Source: Streptomyces sp. SW4
GTDB taxonomy: Bacteria > Actinomycetota > Actinomycetes > Streptomycetales > Streptomycetaceae
Assembly (NCBI GenBank): GCA_003248315.1
Contig: QKWM01000004.1
Coordinates: 1,302,001 to 1,366,000, forward strand
Direction of reading: 5' to 3'
DNA length: 64,000 nucleotides
Part shown: positions 28,155 through 36,889 of the stretch, piece after piece
How the letters are laid out: each line of letters opens with the position of its first letter
Numbering within the stretch: the first letter of the stretch is position 1
Translations under genes and position numbers: made by a program
The notes under the pieces: model-generated
The model's database searches: none
Told to the model about the DNA's origin: nothing
Seen by the model: only the letters and a program-made list of their open reading frames with translations

Positions 28155-29210
28155 CTACGGCTCGGTCCGCACCTTGATCGAACCGCTGACGATGCCCTCC
28201 TTGGCCTTCTCGACGGCCTCCTTCAGACCGGGCACCTCGGCGTACTCCGGGTTGCTCTCCGACAGGCCCACGCCGTCGGACTTCAGGTCGAAGGTCTGCA
28301 CGCCGTTCAGCGGCTTGCCGTCCTCCACCGACTTGGCCAGCGCGTACACCGCGCCGTCGATGTCCTTCAGGGCGGAGGTGAGGATGCGGTCCTTGTAGGC
28401 CGCCAGCGCCTCCTGCCGGTACTGGTCGGAGTCGACGCCGATCGCCCAGACCTTGGCCTTGGCGGCGGCCTCGATCACGCCCTGCCCGGACAGGCCGGCC
28501 GCCTGGTACAGCACGTCGGCCTTCTTCTCGATCTGCCCCTCGGCCGCGGCCTTGCCCTTGTCCGGGCTGGAGAAGCCGCCCTCCTCGGCGGTCTGCGTCA
28601 GGTACTGCGGGATCACCTTCACCGCGGGGTCGGTGTCCTTGACGCCCTGCTCGAAGCCGGCCTGGAACTTGTGGATCAGCGGGACGTCCACGCCGCCCAC
28701 GAAACCGACCGTCTTGGTCTTGGTGGCCTTGGCGGCGGCGACGCCCGCGAGGTAGGAGGCCTCGTTCTCGGCGAAGACCAGGGAGGCGACGTTGTCGCCC
28801 TCGACCACGGAGTCCACGATGCCGAAGGTCGTGTCGGGGTACTTCGAGGCCACGGCCTTCATCGCCGGGCCGTAGGCGAAGCCGACGCCGATCACCGGGT
28901 TGTAGCCCTGCCGGGCCAGCGAGGCCAGACGCTGTTCCTTGTCGGCGTCCGTCTCGCCCTCGTTGGGCTCGATGTCGGCCGTCTCGTACTTGAACTCCTT
29001 CTTGGCCTTCTCCAGGCCCGCGAAGGCGGCGTCGTTGAAGGACTGGTCGCCCCTGCCGCCGATGTCGTAGGCGATGGCCAGGCCCTTGTCGTCCTTGGTG
29101 CCGCCCTCGCCGCCACCGCCCTCGCTGCTGGTGCCGCCGCACGCGGTCGCGGCCAGGGCGAGCGAGGCGACCCCCACCGCGACGCGGGTCAGTTTCGATA
29201 TCCGACGCAT
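28155..29210 (-). CDS. BMP-family nucleoside-binding lipoprotein 2
   Basis: 351 residues, intact. Lipobox A-T-A-C, then a Gly-rich tether, then the same BMP core as the gene at 26658 (G-L-A-I-A-Y-D-I-G-G-R-G-D-Q-S-F-N-D; V-W-A-I-G-V-D-S-D-Q). The two are clearly tandem duplicates. They differ mainly in the tether, in the segment after F-G-I-V-D and at the C-terminus, so they may differ in ligand preference. Each has its own promoter with the variant operator and its own terminator. Confidence 0.93.
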   Translation of the reverse strand: MRRISKLTRVAVGVASLALAATACGGTSSEGGGGEGGTKDDKGLAIAYDIGGRGDQSFNDAAFAGLEKAKKEFKYETADIEPNEGETDADKEQRLASLARQGYNPVIGVGFAYGPAMKAVASKYPDTTFGIVDSVVEGDNVASLVFAENEASYLAGVAAAKATKTKTVGFVGGVDVPLIHKFQAGFEQGVKDTDPAVKVIPQYLTQTAEEGGFSSPDKGKAAAEGQIEKKADVLYQAAGLSGQGVIEAAAKAKVWAIGVDSDQYRQEALAAYKDRILTSALKDIDGAVYALAKSVEDGKPLNGVQTFDLKSDGVGLSESNPEYAEVPGLKEAVEKAKEGIVSGSIKVRTEP

Positions 29211-29260
29211 CTGAAGTTCCCCATTCTCCAAAACCCCGCAGCGGGCGCTCGGTTCGGCGC

Positions 29261-29276
29261 ACATTAACGCGCGTAG
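29261..29276 (-). promoter_or_regulatory. Variant nucleoside-regulon operator and -10, BMP gene 2
   Basis: On the minus strand CTACGCGCGTTA (29276-29265) overlaps the -10 box TAATGT (29266-29261), the same design as at BMP gene 1. A TTCCCA lies about 17 bp upstream. Confidence 0.6.
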
Positions 29277-29410
29277 ACACTCCTGGGAACGGGGTTCCTC
29301 GGGGCCGTTATCCATTCGTGCCGATGGCCGGTGACGCCCCTGTGAGCGTGGTCCACAGGCTGCCCCGTCCCGCTCCGGCCGCAACCGGAGCGGGAGGTGC
29401 GGCGGACATG

Positions 29411-30654
29411 TCAGACGGCGCCGTCGATGAGGGCGGCGGCGGTGAACAGCTCCACCCCGACCTTGATGGCGTGCTCGTCCACGTCGAAGTCGCCCTGGTG
29501 CAGATCGCGCACCGTGCGCTCGCCGGGCGGGCGGACGCCGAGCCGGGCCATCGCTCCGGGCACGTGCTCCAGGTACCAGGAGAAGTCCTCGCCGCCCAGG
29601 CTCTGCTCGGTGCTCTCGACCGAGTCCGTGCCGCGCCGGGCGACCATGGCGGTCTGGAGCAGTTCGACGCTGGTCACCTCGTTGACCACCGGCGGCACTC
29701 CCCGTACGTAGGTGATCTCGGACTTGGCGCCGTGCAGGTTGGCGACCTCGTCGATGGCGGCGACCACCAGGTCGGGGCCTGGCGCCAGGTGTCGAGGTTC
29801 AGGCAGCGCACGGTCCCGGCGAGTTCCGCGTGCTGCGGGATCACGTTCGGGGCGTGCCCGGACTCGATCCGGCCCCAGGTCAGCGACAGGCCGCTGCGGC
29901 TGTCGACGCGGCGGGAGAGGAGCGCCGGTGCGTCGGTGGCGACGCGTGCGGCGGCGGTGACCAGGTCGGTGGTCAGGTGCGGGCGGGCGGTGTGGCCGCC
30001 GGGGCCGTCGAGCGCGATCTCCAGACGGTCGCAGGCGGAGGTGATGGGCCCCTCGCGCAGGCCGATCCGTCCGGCGTCCACCCGCGGGTCGCAGTGCACG
30101 GCGAGGATGCGGTCGACCCCGTCGAGCGCCCCGTCCTCGATGGCGTCCTTGGCGCCGCCGGGCAGCACCTCCTCGGCGGGCTGGAAGACCAGCCGGACGG
30201 GCCGCGGCAGCAGGCCCTGCCGGTGCAGGTCGGCGAGGACCAGTCCGGTGCCGAGGACGACGGTGGTGTGCACGTCGTGGCCGCAGGCGTGGGCGCGGTC
30301 CGGCACGGTCGAGCGGTAGGCGCACTCGGTCTTGGTGTCCGGGATGGGCAGCGCGTCGATGTCGGCCCGCAGGGCGAGCACACCCTGGGCGCCGGGCCGC
30401 TCCCCCGTGTCCGTGCCGATGTCGCAGATGAGCCCGGTCCCGACGGCGAGTACGCGCGGCCGCAGGCCGGCCCGCTCGAGCCGTTCCTTGATCGCGGCGG
30501 TGGTGCGGAACTCCTGGTTGCCCAGCTCGGGGTGCATGTGCAAGTCGCGGCGGAAGGCCACGAGTTCGGCACGCAGTTCCTCCGGCAGGGTGCCGGGAAG
30601 CAGGGCTCCTCCGGGAAGGTCGGCCTCGGACTTAGGGGAGATCAATTGCTTCAC
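29411..30654 (-). CDS. M20-family amidohydrolase
   Basis: About 414 residues after restoring one base at 29774-29777. Metal-binding motifs are present in order: H-M-H-P-E-L, R-A-D-I-D-A-L, H-A-C-G-H-D-V-H, Q-P-A-E-E, and the late G-G-E-D-F. G-P-G-G-H-T-A-R-P marks the dimerisation domain. It belongs to the aminoacylase/hippurate-hydrolase group that removes acyl groups from amino acids; the substrate is unknown. GTG 30654 follows AGAGGG. Its position behind the BMP genes need not imply a nucleoside role, since it lacks the operator. Confidence 0.88.
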
Positions 30655-31353
30655 CCTCTGAAGGGTAGGACGCCCGAGCGGCCAATTGACCCACGATCAA
30701 CAAAAGTTCAGCCCGTTAGGGGAAGAAAATCTGGCCGCCCTGCGCATACGTATCGACTGTGTTGGGTAGACTCGCCGGTTCTCGGAGTAAGAGCCGGGGC
30801 GAGCCGGTCACGGGACCGCCGCAGGCCGCCGGGACGCCTCCGGCGCGGTCACGGGACCGCCGGGACGCGACCGCCCCCCGCCGGGACCGCCGCTTCCCCG
30901 TACCGTCCTCTCCTCACGGATACCACGCCCCGCGGACCCCACGCGCGCCGGTTCACCAGGCGGACGCCGCCGGAGCACGGCCCCACCGGAAGGCCGGGTC
31001 GCACGGGGCCTCGCCGGCGCCGCCGTGGGGTCGGCCGGGCAGAGGGTCGCGGGCAGGCGGTCGTACTCGTCCTTCACGCAGTCAGTGACACCGACGGGGT
31101 CCCACTGGTCGAGCAGGTGCCACAGGTCGCGCTCCGTGGAGGATCTCCAGGGTCTGATCGGCCCGGACTGCCACCCGGGCCCCGTGGCCTCGCGAAGATC
31201 CGGCTCCGGCTCCGCTCCGGCTCCGGGGAGTAGATCCATTGTCCCGGTGCCGCGCGGTGGCTGTCACCGTTCTCCGGGATGATCTTTATAGCCGATGTGC
31301 GCCTCTAGGCTTCCTGGCTGACGCGAAGCACGGACCCGACCTCGGAGTTGAGA
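30655..31353. other. Long intergenic region, mostly without supported genes
   Basis: About 700 bp. The first 120 bp are A+T-richer (for example TTGACCCACGATCAACAAAAG) and may hold promoters. From 30800 to 30900 the string CGGGACCGCCG recurs several times. On the minus strand a degenerate gene fragment can be read around 31054-31140. No other feature is supported. Confidence 0.5.
31054..31140 (-). pseudogene. Possible fragment of a small Streptomyces protein gene
   Basis: One frame reads D-L-W-H-L-L-D-Q-W-D-P-V-G-V followed by D-E-Y-D. This recalls the W-D-P-I-G-V ... D-E-Y-D-C pattern of a family of small Streptomyces proteins of unknown function. The rest of such a protein is not found in any one frame, so it is a remnant or a frameshifted copy. 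Confidence 0.3.
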
Positions 31354-31860
31354 GTGGCGCAGGACATCACCGCGCTGGCAGCGGAACTCGTGGACATGGC
31401 TGCGGCCGATCACCGGCTGGCGGCCGGCGCGAACAGCGACGACCCCGCCGAGCAGCTGGCCTGGCGGCGGCTGACCGCCCGGCACGGTGACCGGCTGCGC
31501 GAAATCATGGACGAGTACGGCTGGCCGACGGCCGAACTGGTCGGCGAGGAGGCCGCACGCGCGGCGTGGCTCGTCGCTCAGCACGCCGACCGGCAGCTCG
31601 ACGTTCAGCGCCGCGCCCTCCAGCTGATGCAGCAGGCGGTCTCGGCTGGCTCGGCCGGCCCGCGTGAGCTGGCCTTCCTGCGCGACCGCACGCTGGTCAA
31701 CGAGGGCCGCAAGCAGGTCTACGGCACTCAGATCGCCGGGGTGAAGGACGGGGCGCCGGTTCCGTGGCCCTGTGAGGAGCCCGAGCGCCTGGACGAACTC
31801 CGTGCGGAAGTCGGCATCGAGCCGTTCGACGAGTACGTCGCCAGGTTCTCCTCGGCCTGA
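31354..31860 (+). CDS. DUF6624-like protein of unknown function
   Basis: 168 residues, intact. GTG 31354 lies six bases after GGAG; TTG 31348 is too close to it. The sequence is soluble and helix-rich. W-R-R-L-T-A-R-H-G-D-R-L-R-E-I-M-D-E-Y-G-W-P, A-A-W-L-V-A-Q-H-A-D, and F-L-R-D-R-T-L-V-N-E-G-R-K-Q-V-Y-G-T-Q are the features of the DUF6624 family as I recall it. No catalytic role is known. It is an isolated gene in a poorly coding region. Confidence 0.65.
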   Translation: MAQDITALAAELVDMAAADHRLAAGANSDDPAEQLAWRRLTARHGDRLREIMDEYGWPTAELVGEEAARAAWLVAQHADRQLDVQRRALQLMQQAVSAGSAGPRELAFLRDRTLVNEGRKQVYGTQIAGVKDGAPVPWPCEEPERLDELRAEVGIEPFDEYVARFSSA

Positions 31861-31939
31861 CGCCCCTGTGCCGGTCGCGCCGGCGGCCTGCTGCCCGGAC
31901 CCGTCCGCCGCGAGCCCGGCATGATCGGCGAGACGCCCC

Positions 31940-33004
31940 CTAGGCCGTGCCCGTCACCGCCGAGAGCCGGTGGACGTCGCGGGCCGAGCCCGTCACGCCG
32001 GACAGGAAGCCGCGGGCCCGGGGGGAGGCGTGCCGGGTGAGCCAGGCGGGGTCGATGTCGCAGACGGCGACCTTGACCTCCGTGCCGGACAGGGCCAGCG
32101 GCAGGGTGTGGACCACCGTGGAGGGGAAGCTGAGGATGGTGCGGCCGACCGGGCCGCGGCGGGCGATCAGTTCCAGGGGGAGGTCGGGCGGACGACCTCC
32201 AGGCCCGTCTCCACCGCCAGCCGGTGCAGCTTCTCGGCGCTCTCGCGGCGGTGGGCGAAGTAGCGGGTGGCGCCGTGGAGCCGGGCGAGGGTGCGGACGG
32301 CCTCCAGGTAGCGGTCGCCGTCGACGACGCCGGTCTCCACCAGCGAGGTGCCGACCATGTCGGCGCCCTTGGTGATGCGCGGTGGCCCGAAGCGCGCGCG
32401 GGTCCAGGCGAAGGTGTTGGCGGTGACCTCGACGCCCTCGGGGTCTCCTCGATCGGCATGGAGGAGAAGATCGAGACCTGACGCCGGCCGGCCGGGGTGA
32501 GCCTGCGGCGCGCCGACGACGACACCGGGGCGAAGAGCAGGTCGCGCGGGCCGGGGCGGCTGCCCTTGCGGTGCCAGCGCACCAGGCGCTCACCGCGGGC
32601 GAGCTGGGTGACGAACTCCATGGTCGCGGTGCCGTCGTCGACGACGACCAGCTCGCGGGCGCGGGTGATGGTCAGCAGCAGTTGCACGTAGCGGGAGAAC
32701 GGGTCGCCCATCACGATGCGCTGCGCCCGGCGCAGGGCGCCGGTCAGGCCGCCGACCGTGCGGAAGGGGGCCGTGGCCCCTCCCCGGGCCTCCTCCCAGC
32801 GGACCTCGTGGCCCTCCTGCCGGGCCAGCTCCGCCATGCGGCGGAGCTGGCCACGGGTCATCGGGTCGACGGGGGACAGCACGACGAGGGTGAGCCGCGT
32901 CCAGGGGGCGCTGGCGTGCGCCCACTCCAGCACGTTCAGGAGCTGTACCGGGCTCTCGACGAAGGCGAGAGTGTGGGGGCCGGCATTCCCGGCGCGGGGC
33001 TCAT
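31940..33004 (-). CDS. Sialyltransferase-like glycosyltransferase (GT52-like)
   Basis: About 355 residues after restoring three lost bases (32975-32979, 32440-32443, 32186-32188). The start A-F-V-E-S-P-V-Q-L-L-N and the middle V-V-V-D-D-G-T-A-T resemble the lipooligosaccharide sialyltransferase group. There is no signal peptide or membrane segment, so it works in the cytoplasm. It lies 50 bp after the NeuB-like gene, on the same strand, in a cluster built around a sialic-acid-type sugar, which supports a role in transferring that sugar. The family assignment is by eye and tentative. ATG 32986 is an alternative start. Confidence 0.55.
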
Positions 33005-33054
33005 CGGCGTACGACCGTCCCGTCTAGGGCGTGGGGAGGGGTGGGTGGGGCGGG

Positions 33055-33990
33055 TCAGACGGTGACCGGCTCGCCCGCCGCCGCGGCGATCTCGGCCTCG
33101 GCGACCACGCCGGTGACGCGGCGCAGCTTCTTCATCGGGCCCAGCTCGGACTCGTAGACCTTCTTGACGCCGTCGCCGAGGGAGGCCTCGATGGTGCGGA
33201 TGTCGCGGACGAGGCGCTGAAGGCCCTGCGGCTCCACGGAGGCGGCCTGGTCGGAGCCCCACATGGCGCGGTCCAGGGTGATGTGGCGCTCGACGAAGAC
33301 GGCGCCGAGGGCGACGGCGGCCAGCGTGGTCTGCAGGCCGGTCTCGTGGCCGGAGTAGCCGATCGGGACGTTCGGGTACTCCTGCTGGAGGGTGTTGATC
33401 ACGCGGAGGTTCAGCTCCTCCGCCTTCGCCGGGTAGGTGGAGGTGGCGTGGCAGAGGAGGATGTTGTCGCTGCCCAGGACCTCGACGGCGTGGCGGATCT
33501 GCTTCGGGGTGGACATGCCGGTGGAGAGGATGATCGTCCGGCCCGTGGCGCGCAGGGCGCGCAGCAGCTCGTCGTCGGTGAGGGAGGCGGAGGCCACCTT
33601 GTGGGCGGGGACGTCGAACTTCTCCAGGAAGGCGACGGCCTCGGTGTCCCACGGGGAGGCGAACCAGTCGATCCCCTTCTCCTTGCAGTACTCGTCGATC
33701 TGGCGGTACTCGTCCTCGCCGAACTCCACGCGGTGGCGGTAGTCGATGTAGGTCATCCGGCCCCAGGGGGTGTCGCGCTCGATGTCCCACTGGTCGCGCG
33801 GGGTGCAGATCTCCGGCGTGCGCTTCTGGAACTTGACGGCGTCGCAGCCGGCGTCGGCGGCCACGTCGATGAGCTTGAAGGCGTTCTCCAGCTCGCCGTT
33901 GTGGTTGATGCCGATCTCGCCGGTGATGTAGACGGGGCGGCCGGGGCCGGCCTCGCGCGAACCGAGGGTGCGGATGCGGGAGTTGCTCAT
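33055..33990 (-). CDS. neuB: NeuB-family nonulosonate synthase lacking the SAF domain
   Basis: 311 residues, intact. The TIM-barrel core is clear: G-E-I-G-I-N-H-N-G at the start, D-A-V-K-F-Q-K-R-T, F-A-S-P-W-D, K-V-A-S-A-S-L-T, L-S-T-G-M-S, C-H-A-T-S-T-Y-P, G-Y-S-G-H-E and E-R-H-I-T-L-D-R. The family condenses phosphoenolpyruvate with ManNAc or mannose, free or 6-phosphate, to Neu5Ac, Kdn or relatives. It stops after the barrel, about 35-40 residues short of the usual length, so the C-terminal antifreeze-like (SAF) domain is absent. It lies 14 bp after the NeuA-HAD gene. Confidence 0.85.
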   Translation of the reverse strand: MSNSRIRTLGSREAGPGRPVYITGEIGINHNGELENAFKLIDVAADAGCDAVKFQKRTPEICTPRDQWDIERDTPWGRMTYIDYRHRVEFGEDEYRQIDEYCKEKGIDWFASPWDTEAVAFLEKFDVPAHKVASASLTDDELLRALRATGRTIILSTGMSTPKQIRHAVEVLGSDNILLCHATSTYPAKAEELNLRVINTLQQEYPNVPIGYSGHETGLQTTLAAVALGAVFVERHITLDRAMWGSDQAASVEPQGLQRLVRDIRTIEASLGDGVKKVYESELGPMKKLRRVTGVVAEAEIAAAAGEPVTV

Positions 33991-34004
33991 GACAGGGGGT
34001 TTCC

Positions 34005-35325
34005 TTACGTGGGGAGGGAATCGAGAGAGGGACCGAGGATCCAGCCGGCGATCTCCCGGATCGCGCCGTCGCCGCCGGGGACGGTGGTGACCGCGCGTGC
34101 GGCGCCGCGGACGACGTCGTGTGCGCCGGCGACCGCCACGGGCCAGCCCACGAGGGCGAAGCACGGGAGGTCGTTGACGTCGTTGCCGACGTAGAGCACG
34201 CGCTCCGGCGCGATGCCCTGGTCCTCGCACCACTGCTTGAGCGCGAGGTCCTTGCGGTCGACGCCGTGCAGCACGGGCAGCTTCAGCTTGCGTGCGCGGG
34301 CGGCGACGACCGGGTTCTGCTCCGTGGACAGGACGAGCATCTTCAGGCCGCTGCGGCGCAGGGCGGCGATGCCGAGGCCGTCGCCGCGGTGCACGGCGAC
34401 GAACTCCCGTCCGTCGGAGTCGATCAGCACCCTGTCGTCGGTCTGGGTGCCGTCGAAGTCGAGTACGACCGCGTCGATGTCCTCGGCGGTCGGCAGCGCG
34501 CCGGGGCGCGCGGAGTCGAAGAGGGGGCGAGGGCGCGGGCGCGGGCCAGGTCGTGCGGGTCGTCGACCTCCAGCACCCGGGCCGGGTCGGTGCGCACCAG
34601 CTCGGTGCGGCCGAAGAAGCGGTGCCCGTGCTCGCGGAAGCCGGCCGCGTCCATCGCGTAGGCGGCGCCGGTCTCCAGGAGATCCTGGGGGCGGTCCTGG
34701 CGGCGCGGGCGGAAGGACTTGTCGTGGTTGACGCCGTAGCCGCCGGAGCCGGAGCGGGCGGTGGCCGCCGCGTTCCCGGCGTCCACCGTGGCCTGGGCGC
34801 CCGTCGCGCCTTCGGCGCCCGCCGTGCCCTCGGCGTTCTCGGCGCCCTCCTCGGCGTCGCGCCAGAGGAACCCGTGGAACGGGGCCACGGTCACGGCGGT
34901 GTCGGCGCCGCCCTCGGCGACCGCGCCGGCCACGCCGTCGATGTCCTCGCGGACGAGGAAGGGCTGGTGCACTGCACGAGCAGCACCACGTCGACGGCGG
35001 CGCCGTGCAGCGCCTCGTGGGCGTCCATGGCGTGCAGCACCGCGGCCTCGGAGGTGGCGGTGTCGCCGGCGATGGCGGCCGGGCGCAGCACGACCTCGGC
35101 GCCGGCCTCGCGGGCGGCGGCGGCGATGGCCTGGTCGTCGGTGGAGACGACGACGTCGGTGACGAGCCGGGTGGCCAGGCACTCGCGCACGGCGCGGGCC
35201 ACCAGGGGGACGCCGCCGACGGGGGCGAGGTTCTTCGCGGGGACGCCCTTGGAGCCGCCGCGGGCGGGGACGACCGCGAGGATCCGGCGCACGGATGCGC
35301 CCGGGCCCGCTTCGGTTCGGGACAT
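34005..35325 (-). CDS. neuA: Acylneuraminate cytidylyltransferase fused to a HAD phosphatase
   Basis: About 440 residues after restoring two bases (34523-34527, 34961-34963). The N-terminal half is a CMP-sugar synthetase: P-A-R-G-G-S-K-G-V-P-A-K-N for nucleotide binding and L-L-V-Q-C-T-S-P-F. An Ala/Glu/Gly low-complexity insert lies near residues 150-185. The C-terminal half is a HAD phosphatase of the KdsC/CMAS type: V-V-L-D-F-D-G-T-Q-T-D-D-R for the nucleophile, L-S-T-E, and G-N-D-V-N-D-L. It likely dephosphorylates a nonulosonate-9-phosphate and then activates the sugar with CTP. GAGGGG precedes ATG 35325. Confidence 0.85.
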
Positions 35326-35357
35326 GGGTACCCCTCCTCGGGTACGGGTCACGGGGG

Positions 35358-36692
35358 TCACAGCTCCCCCATGCGCCGGATCACCGGGGCGACCCGCTGC
35401 ACGCCGTGCCGGTAGGCGCCGCGCGCCGCACGGCGCACGATCTGCCGGACGGGGCCGGGTTCGCGGTCGGCGGCGGGCGCGCCGGGCAGCGGCGTGCCGT
35501 CGGGGCCGAGGTGGTGCCGGGCGAGGATGCCGGGCAGGTATCCGGGCGCGGTGACGGGTGTGTAGTACGGGGTGAGCGGGGGCAGTCCGCCGGGCCGGGC
35601 CAGCAGCTCGGTGATCCGCTCCCGGGCGGTGTCGAAGGCCGTCGCGTACGAGCCGTCGGCCGCGACCCCTGCCGGGCCACCCACTCCGGGTCGGGGTGGG
35701 CCGGTGGCCGGCGTCGAGCTGGTCCCAGGAGGCGAGGCAGCCGGAGCCGACGAAGTGGTGGTTGCCGAGCGCCTCGCGCACCCCGAGGTCGGTGAGCACG
35801 ACCGTCGGGATCCGGCGGTGCAGGGACTCCAGGGCGGCCGTGGAGCTGACGGTGACCAGCAGGTCGGTGCGGTCCAGGACCTCGCCCATGTGCCCGTAGA
35901 CCAGGCGGAAGTTGGGCGGCGGGTCGGCCTTCTGCGCCAGCTTCTGGTACGGCAGTTCCTCGATGTGCGTGGTGTGTTCGCCCGGCCTGGAGCGCAGCTT
36001 GAGCAGGACCTCGCGCTCGGGGTGCCGGCGGGCGTGCCGGATGAGCCGGTCCAGCAGGTAGGTGCGGTCCCCGCGGCTCTCCGGCACGGAGGGCTGGGCG
36101 GCGAAGACGACCGTGTAGGGCCTGTCCTGCGGCCGCGTGGAGGGGCCGGGTCCGCCGGTGTAGGGGGCGCCGCCGAGGAAGGGCAGGGCCACCTCGGTGA
36201 CGGCCGAGGCGTCCGCGCCGACCCCCTCGTACACGGCCCGGAAACGCTCCGCGTCCTGGCGGGAGTTGGCGAGGACCAGGTCGGCTCCGTGCCGCAGCAG
36301 CAGGCCGTCGGCGAGCTTCTCGTAGACGACGCCGACGTAGCCGGTGACGACGACGGGGCGGTCGGTGCGGCCCTCCCAGGTGCGCTTCAGGCCGTGCAGC
36401 ATCGCCTGGACGCCGCCGCCGACCAGGGCGAGGACGAGCACGTCGTAGCTCTCCTCGCCCATCGTCCGCAGGAATTCGAGGGCGGTGACCTCGCGCAGGG
36501 AGTCCGCCCGGACGCCGACCTCCTGGAGCTGGCGGGGGTCGGGGTCGCCCGGCCGCGCAGCAGATAGCCGTCCAGACGGAGGTTCGATTCCTCCGGGACG
36601 ATACGACTGGCGGTGAGGGAGCCCCATTTCCATCGGGTGTCGGAGTCCGCGAGGACGGCCACCCGCAGGGCCTTCGTTGCACTTACTGGCAC
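35358..36692 (-). CDS. Putative glycosyltransferase (DUF6716-like)
   Basis: About 445 residues after restoring three bases (35666-35669, 35693-35696, 36548-36550). The N-terminal half begins with V-A-V-L-A-D-S-D-T-R-W-K-W-G and has a Rossmann-like pattern. The second half holds a G-H-M-G-E-V-L-D-R-T-D-L-L-V-T-V-S-S-T-A-A-L-E-S segment, typical of GT-B folds near the nucleotide-sugar site. The GTG start lies seven bases after a TAGCGT -10 box, so it is probably leaderless. It is first in the minus-strand half of the glycopolymer cluster, divergent from the GT2 gene. Confidence 0.65.
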
Positions 36693-36699
36693 GCCGAAG

Positions 36700-36705
36700 A
36701 CGCTA
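36700..36705 (-). promoter_or_regulatory. -10 box for leaderless transcript (minus strand)
   Basis: Minus-strand TAGCGT is followed by seven bases and the GTG start of the DUF6716-like gene. The mirror-image promoter drives the GT2 gene at 36877. Confidence 0.5.
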
Positions 36706-36876
36706 GGAAGCCATTTCTAGGAACTGCCCAACCGGAATCCAACAAATGGTTAACAGCACACCGCCGAATGGCGAATCGGCCCGCTCGACCTGCCGGAATT
36801 CGTTCGCTTCACGGCTTCGCCACGCGTCGTTCACCTGGCATCAAGCCAAGAGTAAAGGCGAAGGCCGGGCCGCCCC

Positions 36877-36882
36877 TAACGT
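36877..36882 (+). promoter_or_regulatory. -10 box for leaderless transcript (plus strand)
   Basis: TAACGT is followed by seven bases and the GTG start of the GT2 gene at 36890. The context TA(A/G)CGTC...GCGTG is nearly the same as on the opposite strand at 36705-36690. Confidence 0.5.
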
Positions 36883-36889
36883 CGGCTGC

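Noticed and set aside
30808-31239. A 143-codon intact gene on the minus strand
   Set aside because: Only a roughly 30-residue piece resembles a known protein; the rest is Pro/Arg/Gly low complexity, so it is listed as a possible fragment instead.
36575-36600. T-arm-like string GGAGG-TTCGATT-CCTCC resembling a tRNA
   Set aside because: No acceptor stem, anticodon arm or D-arm surrounds it, and it lies inside the coding sequence of the DUF6716-like gene.
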